A stretch of 64,000 bases of DNA from Chrysophaeum taylorii. Its lineage: Eukaryota; Sar; Pelagophyceae; Pelagomonadales; Pelagomonadaceae. The DNA is taken from NCBI GenBank assembly GCA_029834535.1, contig JAQMWT010000526.1, positions 310,001-374,000 on the forward strand, in the 5' to 3' direction. Under the pieces are notes generated by a model. The model saw only the letters and a program-made list of their open reading frames with translations. It was not told the DNA's origin and did not search any database. The translations under genes were made by a program, and so were the position numbers. Position 1 is the stretch's first letter. Every line of letters begins with the position of its first letter. Shown in pieces: positions 47,595-57,078 of the stretch.

Positions 47595-49958
47595 TCACCG
47601 TCGATCCTGGATGCTCTTAACGTAAGGCAGCAAGGAGGCCGAAAATGACCGCCCTTTTGAGAGGCCAGGGGCGGGGGGGTCAGCTCGGCGGCCACCGTCT
47701 CTGCTCGACGACCCGGCGGTCCGGGGCGGCGCAGTGTCTCCTCCTTGAGGTCCCGCCGGTGTCGCCGCAATAATAGTGGGGGCTGGGGAGCGCTGCCCCC
47801 GCTTCGCCATCGACACAAAGGCCGAGAGCGAGAGGGGCGTCGTGGGCGCCGAGGCGGGGAGCGGCGTGGTGTCGAGACTCGCCGTCGTCCCGGTGCCAGC
47901 CGCCAGGACTTTGACCTGCTTGCCCTCGAGGTCCTGCCAGTGCCGCTCTCCCGTGTCGTAGAGGACGCAGTGGAGCTTCCGGTGGGCGTCGTAGAGGATG
48001 ACCTCGCCGGGGTAGGAGCGGTTGAAGCGGTACGAGTACACCTCGACGCGCGCGCCAACGTCGCGGCCGTCGCCGAAAAGGCCTTTCGGAGGAGGAGCAG
48101 AAAGCGGCGCGTTGGGCGCCTGCCTCGAGGAATATCGCGTCGCCTTGTTGTTGGGTGTTTTGGGCTGCTTGTGGCGATTCGCCAAGTTGCGCTTCGATCC
48201 CGACGACGCAAGGCTCCTGGTCGACTCGTCCCACGCCTGCTTGGACTGCTCCGACGCTACAGAGTGCGTCGCGGAGACAGGCTGTGCTGTCGCGGGACGC
48301 GGCGTGGGCGCTCCCGACGTGGCGGCGTCGAGTTCGGCGAGCTGGGCTTCGAGGAGCTCGCGTTCGCGTCGAATCCGCGTCAACTCGGCGCACTCGTTGG
48401 CCAGCGTCGTGCCGACGGCGTCCTGCTCCTCGTCCAGGAGGCGAAACATAGACCGCTTGTCGATCTTCTCGCACTTGGCCCGCAAGTCTTCTCGGGAAGG
48501 CGTCTGCGGCGCCGGCGCCGTTGTCGTCGTCGTCGTTCCGGGGGGGAGCGAGTTGTGGAGATCGTCGAGGAGTGTCTGCATGGCGCGCGCGGCGTCGGCG
48601 TTGTTGACTTCCTCGAGTAAAACTTCCTCGTCGACCACGGGCTTGTTGTTGTTGTTGTTGTTGTTGTTGTTTTTTTTGTTGTTTTTGTTGAGTTGCTCGA
48701 GGAGTGCAGCGTTCTCGGCGACAAGCTTGGCGTTAGCCTCTCGCAGGCGGCAGCACTCGTCGGCAACTTTTGCCTGGTCGACGAAGACGCGGTGTGGCGC
48801 GCCCGAGTGCTCGGCGTCCGCGAGGGCTACCTTGAGGCGGTCGATTTCGGCGTAGGCCTTCCGGAGCGCGCGGCGAAGCGCGGCCTCGTCGCCGTCGCCT
48901 ATCGTCTCTCGATTCGCGTGCACTGAGCCCACGACGTTCTGCGCGCGCTCGGCGAAGCGCAACGTCCGCGTCGTCTCGTCGGCGTGGGTGGCATCGGGCG
49001 CGACGCACGCGACGATCGCCGTGCGCGAGTTGCCACCGAGCGTGTCCTGCAAAAGCCGCGTCAGGAGCGAGTCGCGGTACGGCACGTGCGGCCGCTTCTT
49101 TGCGCCTTCGGCCAAAGCGGCGACAACGTTCCCGAGCGCCGACAAACTCTGGTTGATGCTCACGTGTTCGGCGAACTGCCGATCTTTGTGCGGCAGCGTT
49201 CCGCCCGAGGACGACGACGACGACGAGTACAGGTCGGCGACGCGCTCGGAGCCGGCGAGGTCGACGAGGTAGAGCTTTGACCGCGAAAGCTCGTGCTTCT
49301 GACAGCCGTCGTCGGCAGTCTCTCGTCGCGTTTCCACGACGAGTTGGAGCACCGCGTGAGAACGCGACGAATTTTCGTTCACCTTGGTTGCGCGGCTTGT
49401 CCTCGAGGCGAGGCCGCGGCGTACGAGCGAAAGGACCTCGTCGGCCGAGCCGCACCGGTACGACGATTGCCCGCTTACGTAGAGCTCGCGCTGCTGGCCC
49501 TGAAATGTTTCGCGAATCCTCAGCGGCTCGCTCGACGTCGCGTTCAACAAATCCGTCAGTCTTTCCCCGTAGATTTGCAAAAGCGAACAGTGGACCTGCC
49601 ACTCGTCTTCTGGTCCCTCGAGGCTCGAGAACAGCGACCGCACCGCGCGCGGCACGACGCCCTCGTCCTCGTCCCTGGAGATATCCCCGATCATGCTCCA
49701 GCTCTTCCCGCTCCCCGTCTGGCCATACGCGATCACGCAGGCGTTAAAGCCTGTCGCCACCGACTCGACCATCGGCCGCACCTCTTCGAACAAGTCACCC
49801 TGGCTCGCGTCGTCGAGCACGGCCGCAAACCGACCGATGAACGTCTTCTCCTTCTCGCGCCCGAACGACACGATGATCTCCTCTCCCTCCACCTCCAGCC
49901 CGACCTCCTCGTTTGTCGCCGGCCGCACGCGCACGATGACGCGAATCGGTTCTGCCAT
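47595..49958 (-). CDS. N-terminal-motor kinesin with C-terminal Tudor-like module
   Basis: A 787-residue kinesin that moves along microtubules using ATP. The motor covers residues 1 to about 360: P-loop YGQTGSGKSWSM (79-86 core), switch I NENSSRSHA (194-202), switch II LVDLAGSERV (231-240), and HVPYRDSLLTRLLQDTLGGN in the last part. A short coiled coil follows (about 365-430), with a poly-Asn run from an AAC repeat (about 428-440) and a second coiled coil near 540-560. At about 633-685 is GARVEVYSYRFNRSYPGEVI with LHCVLYDTGERHWQDLEGKQ. This has the shape of Tudor/PWWP-like modules (RVEV-W-YPG-V-YD---H-V-YD-G---W-DL). I do not assign a kinesin family. The start is the ATG at 49958. Confidence 0.9.
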   Translation of the reverse strand: MAEPIRVIVRVRPATNEEVGLEVEGEEIIVSFGREKEKTFIGRFAAVLDDASQGDLFEEVRPMVESVATGFNACVIAYGQTGSGKSWSMIGDISRDEDEGVVPRAVRSLFSSLEGPEDEWQVHCSLLQIYGERLTDLLNATSSEPLRIRETFQGQQRELYVSGQSSYRCGSADEVLSLVRRGLASRTSRATKVNENSSRSHAVLQLVVETRRETADDGCQKHELSRSKLYLVDLAGSERVADLYSSSSSSSGGTLPHKDRQFAEHVSINQSLSALGNVVAALAEGAKKRPHVPYRDSLLTRLLQDTLGGNSRTAIVACVAPDATHADETTRTLRFAERAQNVVGSVHANRETIGDGDEAALRRALRKAYAEIDRLKVALADAEHSGAPHRVFVDQAKVADECCRLREANAKLVAENAALLEQLNKNNKKNNNNNNNNNKPVVDEEVLLEEVNNADAARAMQTLLDDLHNSLPPGTTTTTTAPAPQTPSREDLRAKCEKIDKRSMFRLLDEEQDAVGTTLANECAELTRIRRERELLEAQLAELDAATSGAPTPRPATAQPVSATHSVASEQSKQAWDESTRSLASSGSKRNLANRHKQPKTPNNKATRYSSRQAPNAPLSAPPPKGLFGDGRDVGARVEVYSYRFNRSYPGEVILYDAHRKLHCVLYDTGERHWQDLEGKQVKVLAAGTGTTASLDTTPLPASAPTTPLSLSAFVSMAKRGQRSPAPTIIAATPAGPQGGDTAPPRTAGSSSRDGGRRADPPAPGLSKGRSFSASLLPYVKSIQDRR

Positions 49959-50044
49959 GGCCGCCGCCGAACTCCGCAGGAGTACAGACTCAAAAGCTTC
50001 GGCGCCACGACGTCGTTATTTAGTGGTCCGTTAAATACGGCACC

Positions 50045-50818
50045 TCAAGAAAAAGAAGACACCTCGACGAAGCCATAGTGCTCGTAGAGGAAGTGGTTGC
50101 GAGCCGCCTGGTCCATCGAACCGCCGCCGCCGTCGTCGTCGGGGAGATAGGAAATCGTGAGTTCCTCCTCAGGAGATATGGAGCGCGCGGCGTAGAACGA
50201 GACCGAGGCGTCCGCAAAGTGCGCCAAGAGCGTGGGGTCACGGTCGTGGTTAAAAAGCGAGGGAAGCGCGTACAAGGCGGATACCGTACCGTCCGTAGAC
50301 CGCATCGCGTTGAGGTGGAGACGACCCAGGATACCCGCGTACCATCGCGGCGTGCACCAGTCCGGCGCATCGCCGAGGGCCTCGCGCAAAGTGGCGTGGT
50401 CTGCCAGCCAGGCCTCGGGTACGACCTCGAGACGCGGCGCGCAGAGCGCGGCTAGGACGACGCCAAAAGCGGACGTGTCGCCAGGCTCGCACGCGAGGCG
50501 CACGGCGATTTGCGCCGCGAGCGCCGGAAACCGTCGCAGCGAGCCGTCGCTTATGGCGGCGCCGACGCGCGGCGCCTCCTCCTCGAACCGACGACGTGCT
50601 GTCAGCGTTGCAGACCCCCACTGCGCCTCTTCCGGCGCAAGCGTCCAAGGCAAGAATTGCTTGTTGTGGCCTGTCGCGGCCAATGGCTCGCTCTGCACGA
50701 CCACGTCGCCGGCGGCGAATCCTTGCCTTGCCACCACGCCGCGGCCTTTTATTCCGCACACCTCGACGACCTCCACGCCCCGCCTCGCCGTGTCGAGCAA
50801 CGTGTTAAGCAACAACAT
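50045..50818 (-). CDS. SET-domain protein (SMYD-like)
   Basis: A 257-residue protein with a SET fold, as in protein lysine methyltransferases. The first SET strand is VCGIKGRGVVARQGFAAGDVV (about 20-40). The cofactor/substrate core is LPSLFNHDRDPTL (about 190; Asn-His is the conserved NH), then ARSISPEEELTISYL (about 212-226), which is the typical E-L---Y end. It lacks the usual post-SET cysteines and a MYND finger, so the family is SMYD/SETD-like at most. The start is the ATG at 50818. Its 3' end lies 87 bp before the kinesin start, same strand; its 5' end is 29 bp from the divergent membrane-protein gene. Confidence 0.8.
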   Translation of the reverse strand: MLLLNTLLDTARRGVEVVEVCGIKGRGVVARQGFAAGDVVVQSEPLAATGHNKQFLPWTLAPEEAQWGSATLTARRRFEEEAPRVGAAISDGSLRRFPALAAQIAVRLACEPGDTSAFGVVLAALCAPRLEVVPEAWLADHATLREALGDAPDWCTPRWYAGILGRLHLNAMRSTDGTVSALYALPSLFNHDRDPTLLAHFADASVSFYAARSISPEEELTISYLPDDDGGGGSMDQAARNHFLYEHYGFVEVSSFS

Positions 50819-50847
50819 TCAACGGATTTAGTAAAACGACGCAGCCA
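50819..50847. promoter_or_regulatory. 29-bp divergent start-codon gap with CCAAT
   Basis: The start codons of the SET gene and of the DRAM/Frag1 gene are separated by only 29 bp, which contains CCAAT directly before the ATG at 50848. At least one promoter or 5' UTR must overlap the other gene's coding region. Confidence 0.5.
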
Positions 50848-52149
50848 ATGAAAGTCGCGAGCTTGCCATACACGTGGGCCGGCGTGACCCTGCTTTTCGG
50901 GTGTATCATCATCAGCTATGTGCTGTACCTCCTCGAAGGCACGGGGGATCCGTTCTTACCGACGATCAGCGACACATGGGTCATGCCACCCGCCAACTAC
51001 ATAAGCCGCTTCTGTGTGGGCAACGGGTGCATGATGCTCGCCATCATCCAATTGTTTCTGTACTTTGGCGATCCATCTGCCAAGTTCGCCAAGGTGTCGC
51101 TCTGGATGGGCCTCGTAGGCGCGTTCTTTCTGTCGTGGGTCGGAGCAATTTGCGACGATGCCGATGCTCCGTCGTGCATGGGCAACAACACCATCCACAC
51201 GACGTGCGCCGTCATTTTTTTTGTGCTCTACGACTTGAAAATGCTGCTGAACATCAGCGACGCGGTCGATGCGACGCTGTGTGCGTTGTCGTGCGCCGCG
51301 ACGGCGTCGTTGGTCACGAGCGAGTGGGCTCTCGCGGTCGTCGAATGGACCGACGTCGCGCTGATTATGGCCTGGACACTTCGGCAAGTCAGCGCCCGCT
51401 GCGGGGGGGTGTCGTGGTGCTTGGCCAAGAAGGAGTCCGTCGAGCCGCTATGGACCGTCGACGTCACGACGGTGACCAAGGCCACCGCGTTGTTTTACTT
51501 TGGGACGCTCGCGATCACCGCGGTCGTTGGCCTTAGAGCGGGGTACTTGCCGACCGAGCCGGGACAGCTCTGGTACATCAGCGACATGTGGACCCAGGTT
51601 CCCGGAAACTGGATCTCGCGCTGGGGTGTGGTGCGCGGTGCTCACTTCGGCTGGCTCACGCTCGGCGGCCTGTACGCGGCCGCCGACGGCGACAAGACGC
51701 GCCGGGCGCTGCTCGGAATTGGCATGATCGCCTTGTTTGGCTTATCAGTCGTCGGGTGCTGCAACGAGAACGAAAACTTAACCATTCACTGCTTCGCGGC
51801 AGAGGTATTTTTCGTCGGCTACGACATCCTCATGGTCGGAACATTCATCACCTCGCGGTCGACCCGCCTCGCTGCGTTTGTGGGTGTTTCTTCGCATCTC
51901 GTTCGGTCCTTCGCCGTTTTCCCGTCTCTGGCGCCCTTTCTCGAGTGGACAAACGCCCTTGCTATTATTTTATTCACCATGGCCGACGTCGCTGCGAACT
52001 ATGGCGCGTGCAAAGGCGTCCTCGTTGGTGTCGTTTCCGCCTCCGAATACCCGCGTCGGCAGAGACCAAAGCAGCAGCAGCTCATCCTCCACCTCGTTGG
52101 CGATGACGACGACGCCATGCCCGTGGACCTCAAACTCCCGCTTGTCTAG
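50848..52149 (+). CDS. Duplicated DRAM/Frag1-type multi-spanning membrane protein
   Basis: A 433-residue protein with about 10-12 hydrophobic helices. It is built of two related halves: the first holds ISDTWVMPPANYISRFCVGNG (about 41-61), the second ISDMWTQVPGNWISRWGVVRG (about 243-263). Both fit the Frag1/DRAM/Sfk1 family signature (PE-N-IF-xG-), whose members regulate autophagy or GPI-anchor remodelling in endomembranes. A single-domain member has six helices, so this is a tandem fusion. The C-terminal 40 residues are cytosolic, basic and acidic. The start is the ATG at 50848. There is no intron. Confidence 0.7.
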   Translation: MKVASLPYTWAGVTLLFGCIIISYVLYLLEGTGDPFLPTISDTWVMPPANYISRFCVGNGCMMLAIIQLFLYFGDPSAKFAKVSLWMGLVGAFFLSWVGAICDDADAPSCMGNNTIHTTCAVIFFVLYDLKMLLNISDAVDATLCALSCAATASLVTSEWALAVVEWTDVALIMAWTLRQVSARCGGVSWCLAKKESVEPLWTVDVTTVTKATALFYFGTLAITAVVGLRAGYLPTEPGQLWYISDMWTQVPGNWISRWGVVRGAHFGWLTLGGLYAAADGDKTRRALLGIGMIALFGLSVVGCCNENENLTIHCFAAEVFFVGYDILMVGTFITSRSTRLAAFVGVSSHLVRSFAVFPSLAPFLEWTNALAIILFTMADVAANYGACKGVLVGVVSASEYPRRQRPKQQQLILHLVGDDDDAMPVDLKLPLV

Positions 52150-52385
52150 TGTAGTAGTGTCGCGCCACTCCACGGTGGTCCGACCACTCCGAGACGACAT
52201 TGGTCTATCGATCGGGGCCACGTCCTCTTTATCGGCAAGGAAAGCTCGTCGATATTATATATTATTACACTCGTATTACTCTCCGGCTGCGCCCCAGCTT
52301 ATACCGTCGTAGTTGGCTGCCGCCCGCGGCGCGAGTATAGTATTACTACTACGAGTCGACGACGTAAAAGATGTGCACGACATAG

Positions 52386-53377
52386 TTATATCGGGATTGG
52401 GAGGGGCATGTTAAGGTCGTAGAGGAGTTTGGTGTGAATAGGGAGAGGGTCACTTTGCCCCGCAGCGAACGCGTCCATGGACATCTTATAGAACCAACCG
52501 TTTCGATAGGAAAATTCCTTTATCGCGGTGGGAAAATGCGACACGGATCGGGCGTACGCCTTGAGGCGATCGAGATAGCCGGGCGCAAGAGTAATGCCGA
52601 GCGCGGCCTCGCCAGCGCTGACCATTTCCTCGGCGAGCTCGTCGAACTCGCTCGCGTAGTTGGCCTCGACCTCGCCGACGGTGCAGCCGCGGGACGCGCC
52701 GACGAGCATGAACGCGCAAATCCATACGTGCTTTTCCAGCATCGCGCGCTGGAAGTCCTCGCCTTCCTTGACGTGACATTTCAAGCCGGCCTTAGCGAGT
52801 CGCGCCTTGAAAGCTGGCGCCCACTTTCCGGTCGCCGTCGTGAGGCCTTGAGGGTCGAGGTCGGTCACGCCGTCGACCGGGGCATCGCCGAGCTTCGCCA
52901 CGGCAAAGTACACCAGACCCTGGGTCGCATGTGCAAGGCCCTTCGACTCGAGGTACGGGCCGAGCATGCCGTTTTGGAGAAAAACCAAATCGTCGCGCCG
53001 GTCGACCGGCGTCGCGTCGATGACGCTGTCCAACGCGTCGTTCCGCGTGCAGACGTAGATCGGGCCCTCGGCTGGCGCGTCCTCCGGCCACCCCGAGGTG
53101 CGCGTCATCATCACGTCCTTCGGACCGAGGCTCGACAAGAGCCCACCTGCACGTCGCGTCAGTCGCGCACACACCAAACTCATCATCAGAACCTACCAAT
53201 TCTCCCGCCGCCAACGACCACTGCAGGCACGTCGTTCGGGTCGTCTGGCGGTGGACCCATGGCAACCTCTTCCTCCACGACCTCGAGCTCGGTCGAAAAC
53301 ACTCGTCCTCCTCGTCGCACCGGCGTCGAGGGAGGCACGAGGGCCCACCCCACGACCAAGATCGACAGCAACAACAT
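52386..53377 (-). CDS. Ketopantoate-reductase-like oxidoreductase, organelle-targeted, two exons
   Basis: Two exons (53377-53197 and 53146-52386) with a 50-nt GT-AG intron (53196-53147) give 313 residues. Exon 1 holds a hydrophobic leader (LLLSILVVGWALVPP) and the Rossmann start PAVVVGGGRIG (about 50-60), which runs on as GLLSSLG across the splice. Next come IYVCTRNDALDSVI and DLVFLQNGMLGPY, which match plant/algal 2-dehydropantoate 2-reductase-like proteins; that enzyme makes pantoate for coenzyme A. The C-terminal helical domain follows, with the FSYRNGWFY segment. The leader suggests plastid or ER entry. I cannot confirm the substrate. The start is the ATG at 53377. Confidence 0.75.
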
Positions 53378-53399
53378 TTTTCTGCTTACCCTTCGCCTT

Positions 53400-53765
53400 G
53401 ACCAGGGGGGTCAAGGGTCTTGTCGCGCCCAAGGAAGTGATCTCCTCCTCAATCAAGAACGCCAACGCCCCCGACCTCAAGGGAGCCTGTGTCGACATCA
53501 CCTACAGCGGCGCTGACGACGCCAAGGTCGCCCTCATGTACGCCATCGAAAAGCAACACCGACGAAAGATTTTCCTTGCCTGGATCCCCGGAAAAGCCCA
53601 AGATCAAGTTCAATCCCGCCTTTGCCGCGACGGCCGCCACCACCGATAAGAAGCAAAAAAACTCTCACTTCAAATTCGGCGGTGGCCTCCAGTTCTCCCA
53701 CACTCCGACCACCCCCCATCCACCACCCACTGCCCCTGGGCGACATTTCAAGCGCCATGAAATCT
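53400..53765 (+). other. Coding-like segment, partial or spliced, unknown family
   Basis: The + strand reads well as protein from about 53403 (GLVAPKEVISSSIKNANAPD, then KGACVDITYSGADDAKVALM). After about 53570 the better reading is in a different frame (PKIKFNPAFAATAATTDKKQ, KNSHFKFGGGLQFSHTP). An intron or a frameshift must lie between. There is no clear ATG start upstream. The segment is directly divergent from the reductase gene. It may be a short two-exon gene or a relic; the family is not recognised. Confidence 0.35.
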
Positions 53766-54080
53766 AGGAGCTAGTCATCTAGTGCACCCCCAACTTCAGA
53801 CGGCCATACCGCACCAACGGTCGTATGATATCGGAAAAGCTAGATCATTTACGGAATCCTCGTGTGGGAATTGGCAAAGTACGAAAAGGCCCGGTCAGTA
53901 ATTACTCCCAATCTGGCGCCAGTATGCCGTTCCGCAATAAAGCGGACATCACCGGAAAGCCTGCTAGGACGGACGGACGGACAGACGGCCAACCAACCCG
54001 AGTGACCGATTTCAGCGCACTCCAGCCACACTTTACTTTACATGATCGGGCATAATAAAAAAACTCGCCTGCTACTAATC

Positions 54081-54644
54081 TTATGAAGCGGGGCTACTTA
54101 TCTCATCCACCAGGGGACTCCCCTCGAGAGGGGCCCATATGTGCTTGAACTCGTCAAAGTCGACGACGCCGTTACCGTCGCGATCCGCCCACGTCATCAT
54201 GTCGCGGAGCTGGTGGGCGGTAAGATCGAGTCCGACGGAGGCGACGGTACGCTCGAGGTCGTCGGCGCTGATCCCGCCAGCGCTTTCCCTGTCGAAGACC
54301 TCGAAGGCCTCCTGGAGCTCGCCCTCGTCTCCGGCCGCTGGCAAGAACTTTGCCATGAGAGCGACGAACTCGTCGAAGCAGATGCAGCCGCTGCCGTCCT
54401 CGTCGGCTGAGGCATAAATCTTCTCGAGGTCCTCGGGCGCGGCCTCCTGGCCTAAACTTCGCATCACCGTCGCCAGCTCCTCCCTCTGGAGCGTTCCGTC
54501 GCCGTCCTCGTCAAACGCCGCGAAGGCCTCGCGCAGCTCGTCGATTTCGTCTGGTTCGAGCCGCCGTGGCTTGACGTCGGTCGAAAATTTCACCACGCGC
54601 TTTGCGTGCGAGCTTCTGCGCGAGTTGCTCCGGGTCCGAAACAT
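54081..54644 (-). CDS. Four-EF-hand calcium sensor (calmodulin/centrin-like)
   Basis: A 187-residue protein with a basic N-terminal extension of about 30 residues (RTRSNSRRSSHAKRVVKFST) and four EF hands. Loop 1 is DEDGDGTLQREE, loop 2 DEDGSGCICFDE, loop 3 DRESAGGISADD (weak: Gly and Ala replace acidic ligands) and loop 4 DRDGNGVVDFDE. Linkers such as EIDELREAFAAFD and LATVMRSLGQ fit calmodulin and centrin. The basic extension is more centrin-like. It should bind three calcium ions and sense calcium in the cytosol or at basal bodies. The start is the ATG at 54644. Confidence 0.9.
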   Translation of the reverse strand: MFRTRSNSRRSSHAKRVVKFSTDVKPRRLEPDEIDELREAFAAFDEDGDGTLQREELATVMRSLGQEAAPEDLEKIYASADEDGSGCICFDEFVALMAKFLPAAGDEGELQEAFEVFDRESAGGISADDLERTVASVGLDLTAHQLRDMMTWADRDGNGVVDFDEFKHIWAPLEGSPLVDEISSPAS

Positions 54645-54805
54645 CGAGAGAAAGGCGAAGAACCGATCTGTAACGCCGCCACCAAAAGCATTTTTCCAGA
54701 TACAAAAGAATTCCTTAATATCAAAACTAACCTCCCAGCGCTTAACTTATTATTATCATTACTACGTAATTACTTACCCCAACAAAGATTCCGCCGTGCC
54801 GCGAG

Positions 54806-54826
54806 TCCTAACTACTAATCGACAGA

Positions 54827-54865
<39 letters not shown>

Positions 54866-55834
54866 TTGTCTGTTTGTCCCTCGATTTAGGGTAAGGATCA
54901 GGTAGGCGCGAGAGTAAGGATCAGGTAGGCGCGAGAGCCAGACAGTGAGCCTCCAAGCCGTCTACGGCGACCTCGCAGACTATTTCCACGACCCGCGGCG
55001 GCTCTTTCAGCGCGCCATTCTCTCGCCCCGTCGAAACGATGTTGTCGATGCTGACAACGTGCGCATGACCTCGGCCTTTTTTCCCCGGAGACGAGGCGTC
55101 GGAGTTCTTTTCGGCCGACTAGGTTGGGTCGGAAGACGACGCCTCGCTCTTTACAGTAGAGTTTTGAACTCCCTGACGACCAACGGCATGCTGACTTTGA
55201 TCGCGAGCTTAATGTCTTCGCAACCTCGACCCGTCGCACGGCCACTGCAACGGTACCAGATACGTGATCGATCGTGTCGTTGTCACCGAGGCTCCTCCAA
55301 CCTGTATCCCTTAAGGCCCGCCGACGCCAAACGATCAACAAGAGCCAGGGCCAGACGCCCCGCGAGGTCGGCGTCCTTTTGCCCAAACCCGTCTTCTGCC
55401 ACGTCCAGCTCTACGTGGCTCCCTGTCGATCGGCAACCCCGAGGATATAATCATCTGGGTCGACGACTCCACCCTACCCCACACGTGCTGCGCAATACCG
55501 ATAAGCCCCCTCCCGGCGTCTACACGCGCACTATAGGTGAACTTACTGGGACCAGGTGAACTTACTGGAACCAGGTGAACTTACTGGGGTTGGAGATTGG
55601 AACTAGGTGAACTTAGTGACCAGGTGAACTTACTGAGACCAAGTGAGCTTACTGGGGTTTTTAGAGTAAACGCAAAGGATAGCGACGTGTGCGGATAAAA
55701 GCAGCTTAGATTGGCGGGGTGAGAGCGACGAGCTCAAAGGAGAGTGGGGTGAGTGGATGTGAGCACGAGTGGGTTTACGCCGAACTTACTGGGGTTAGAG
55801 ATTGGGACTAGGTGAACTTACTGGCCTGCACTTG
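54806..55834 (+). mobile_element. Helitron-like element, copy H4
   Basis: A + strand copy. It starts TCCTAACTACTAATCGACAG at 54806 and ends GGCCTGCACTTG at 55834. Order of parts: GACA tract read as GTCT/GTTT (54828-54887), a short repeat of TAAGGATCAGGTAGGCGCGA, decayed PIF1-type helicase C-terminus (about 54943-55450; LQAVYGDLADYFHDPRR, RAIL-P, NDVVDADN, NSLTTNGM), minisatellite, promoter-like block (55656-55734), minisatellite. It ends exactly where H5 begins. Confidence 0.75.
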
Positions 55835-56866
55835 TCCTAACTACTAATCGACAGATGTTTGTCTGTCTGTTTGTTTGTCCCTCGATTTAGGGTAAGGATC
55901 AGGTAGGCCCGAGAGTAAGGATCAGGTAGGCGCGAGAGCCAGACAGTGATCCTCCAAGCCGTCTACGGCGACCTCGCAGACTATTTCCACGACCCGCGGC
56001 GGCTCTTTCAGCGCGCCATTCTCACGCCCCGTCGAAACGATGTTGTCGATGCTGACAACGCGCGCATGACCGCGGCCTTTTTTTCCCGGAGACGAGGCGT
56101 CGGAGTTCTTTTCGGCTGACTAGGCTGGGTCGGAAGACGACGCCTCGCTCTTTACAGTAGAGTTTTCAACTCCCTGACAACCAACGGGATGCTGACTTTG
56201 AGCGCGAGCTTAAGGTCTTCGAAACCTCGACCCGTCGCACGGCCACTGCAACGGTACCAGATACATGATCGATCGTGTCGTTGTCACCGAGGCTCCTCCA
56301 CCGAGGCTCCTCCAACCTGTATCCCTTAAGGCCCGCCTACGCCAAACGATCAACAAGAGCCAGGGCCAGACGCCCCGCGAGGTCGGCGTCCTCTTGGCGA
56401 AGCCCGTCTTCTGCCACGTCTAGCTCTACGTGGCTCTCTGTCTATCGGCGACCCCGAGGATATCCTCTTCTTGGTCGACGACTCCACCCTACTCCACACG
56501 TGCTGCGCAATACCGATAAGCCCCCTCCCAGCGTCTACACGCGCACTATAGGTTAACTTACTGGGACCAGGTGAACTTACTGGGGTTTGAGATTGGGACT
56601 AGGTGAACTGAGTGACCAGGTGAAACTGGGACCAGGTGAACATACTGGGGTTTTTAGAGTAAAGTTTTTAGAGTAAACTCAAAGGTTGGCGGCGCGTGCG
56701 GATCAAAGCAGCTTAGATTGGCGGAGGCGAGAGCGACGAGCTCAAAGGAGTTGGTGTGAGCTAGGTGAACTTACTGACCAGGTGGACTTATACGAAACTT
56801 ACTGGGACCACGTGAACTTACTGGGGTTAGAGATTGGGAGTAGGTGAACTTACTGGCCTGCACTTG
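55835..56866 (+). mobile_element. Helitron-like element, copy H5, abutting H4
   Basis: Same order of parts as H4. It starts TCCTAACTACTAATCGACAG at 55835, immediately after the CTTG end of H4, and ends CCTGCACTTG at 56866, followed by T. It keeps clear helicase strings (DNARMTAAFF, INKSQGQTPREVGVLL) in different frames. H4 and H5 are about nine-tenths identical but differ in many single bases and a few indels, so they are not a very recent copy of each other. Confidence 0.75.
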
Positions 56867-57078
56867 TAATTTTAATTAAAATAAACGCCCAGCGTGGTGC
56901 CAGTCGCCACTCCCCCTCTTATTTAGAGCAGCAGTCGCCCCCCATAAAAAAAAAACTCGCTCGCAACCCGACGACGACGAGGAGGACGACGAGGAGCATG
57001 GCCATCGAGAAGAAGATCGATATGGTGCGCGATCGAGACATGGCCGGGGGACGACACGACACGACCCGACCCTCTAGG

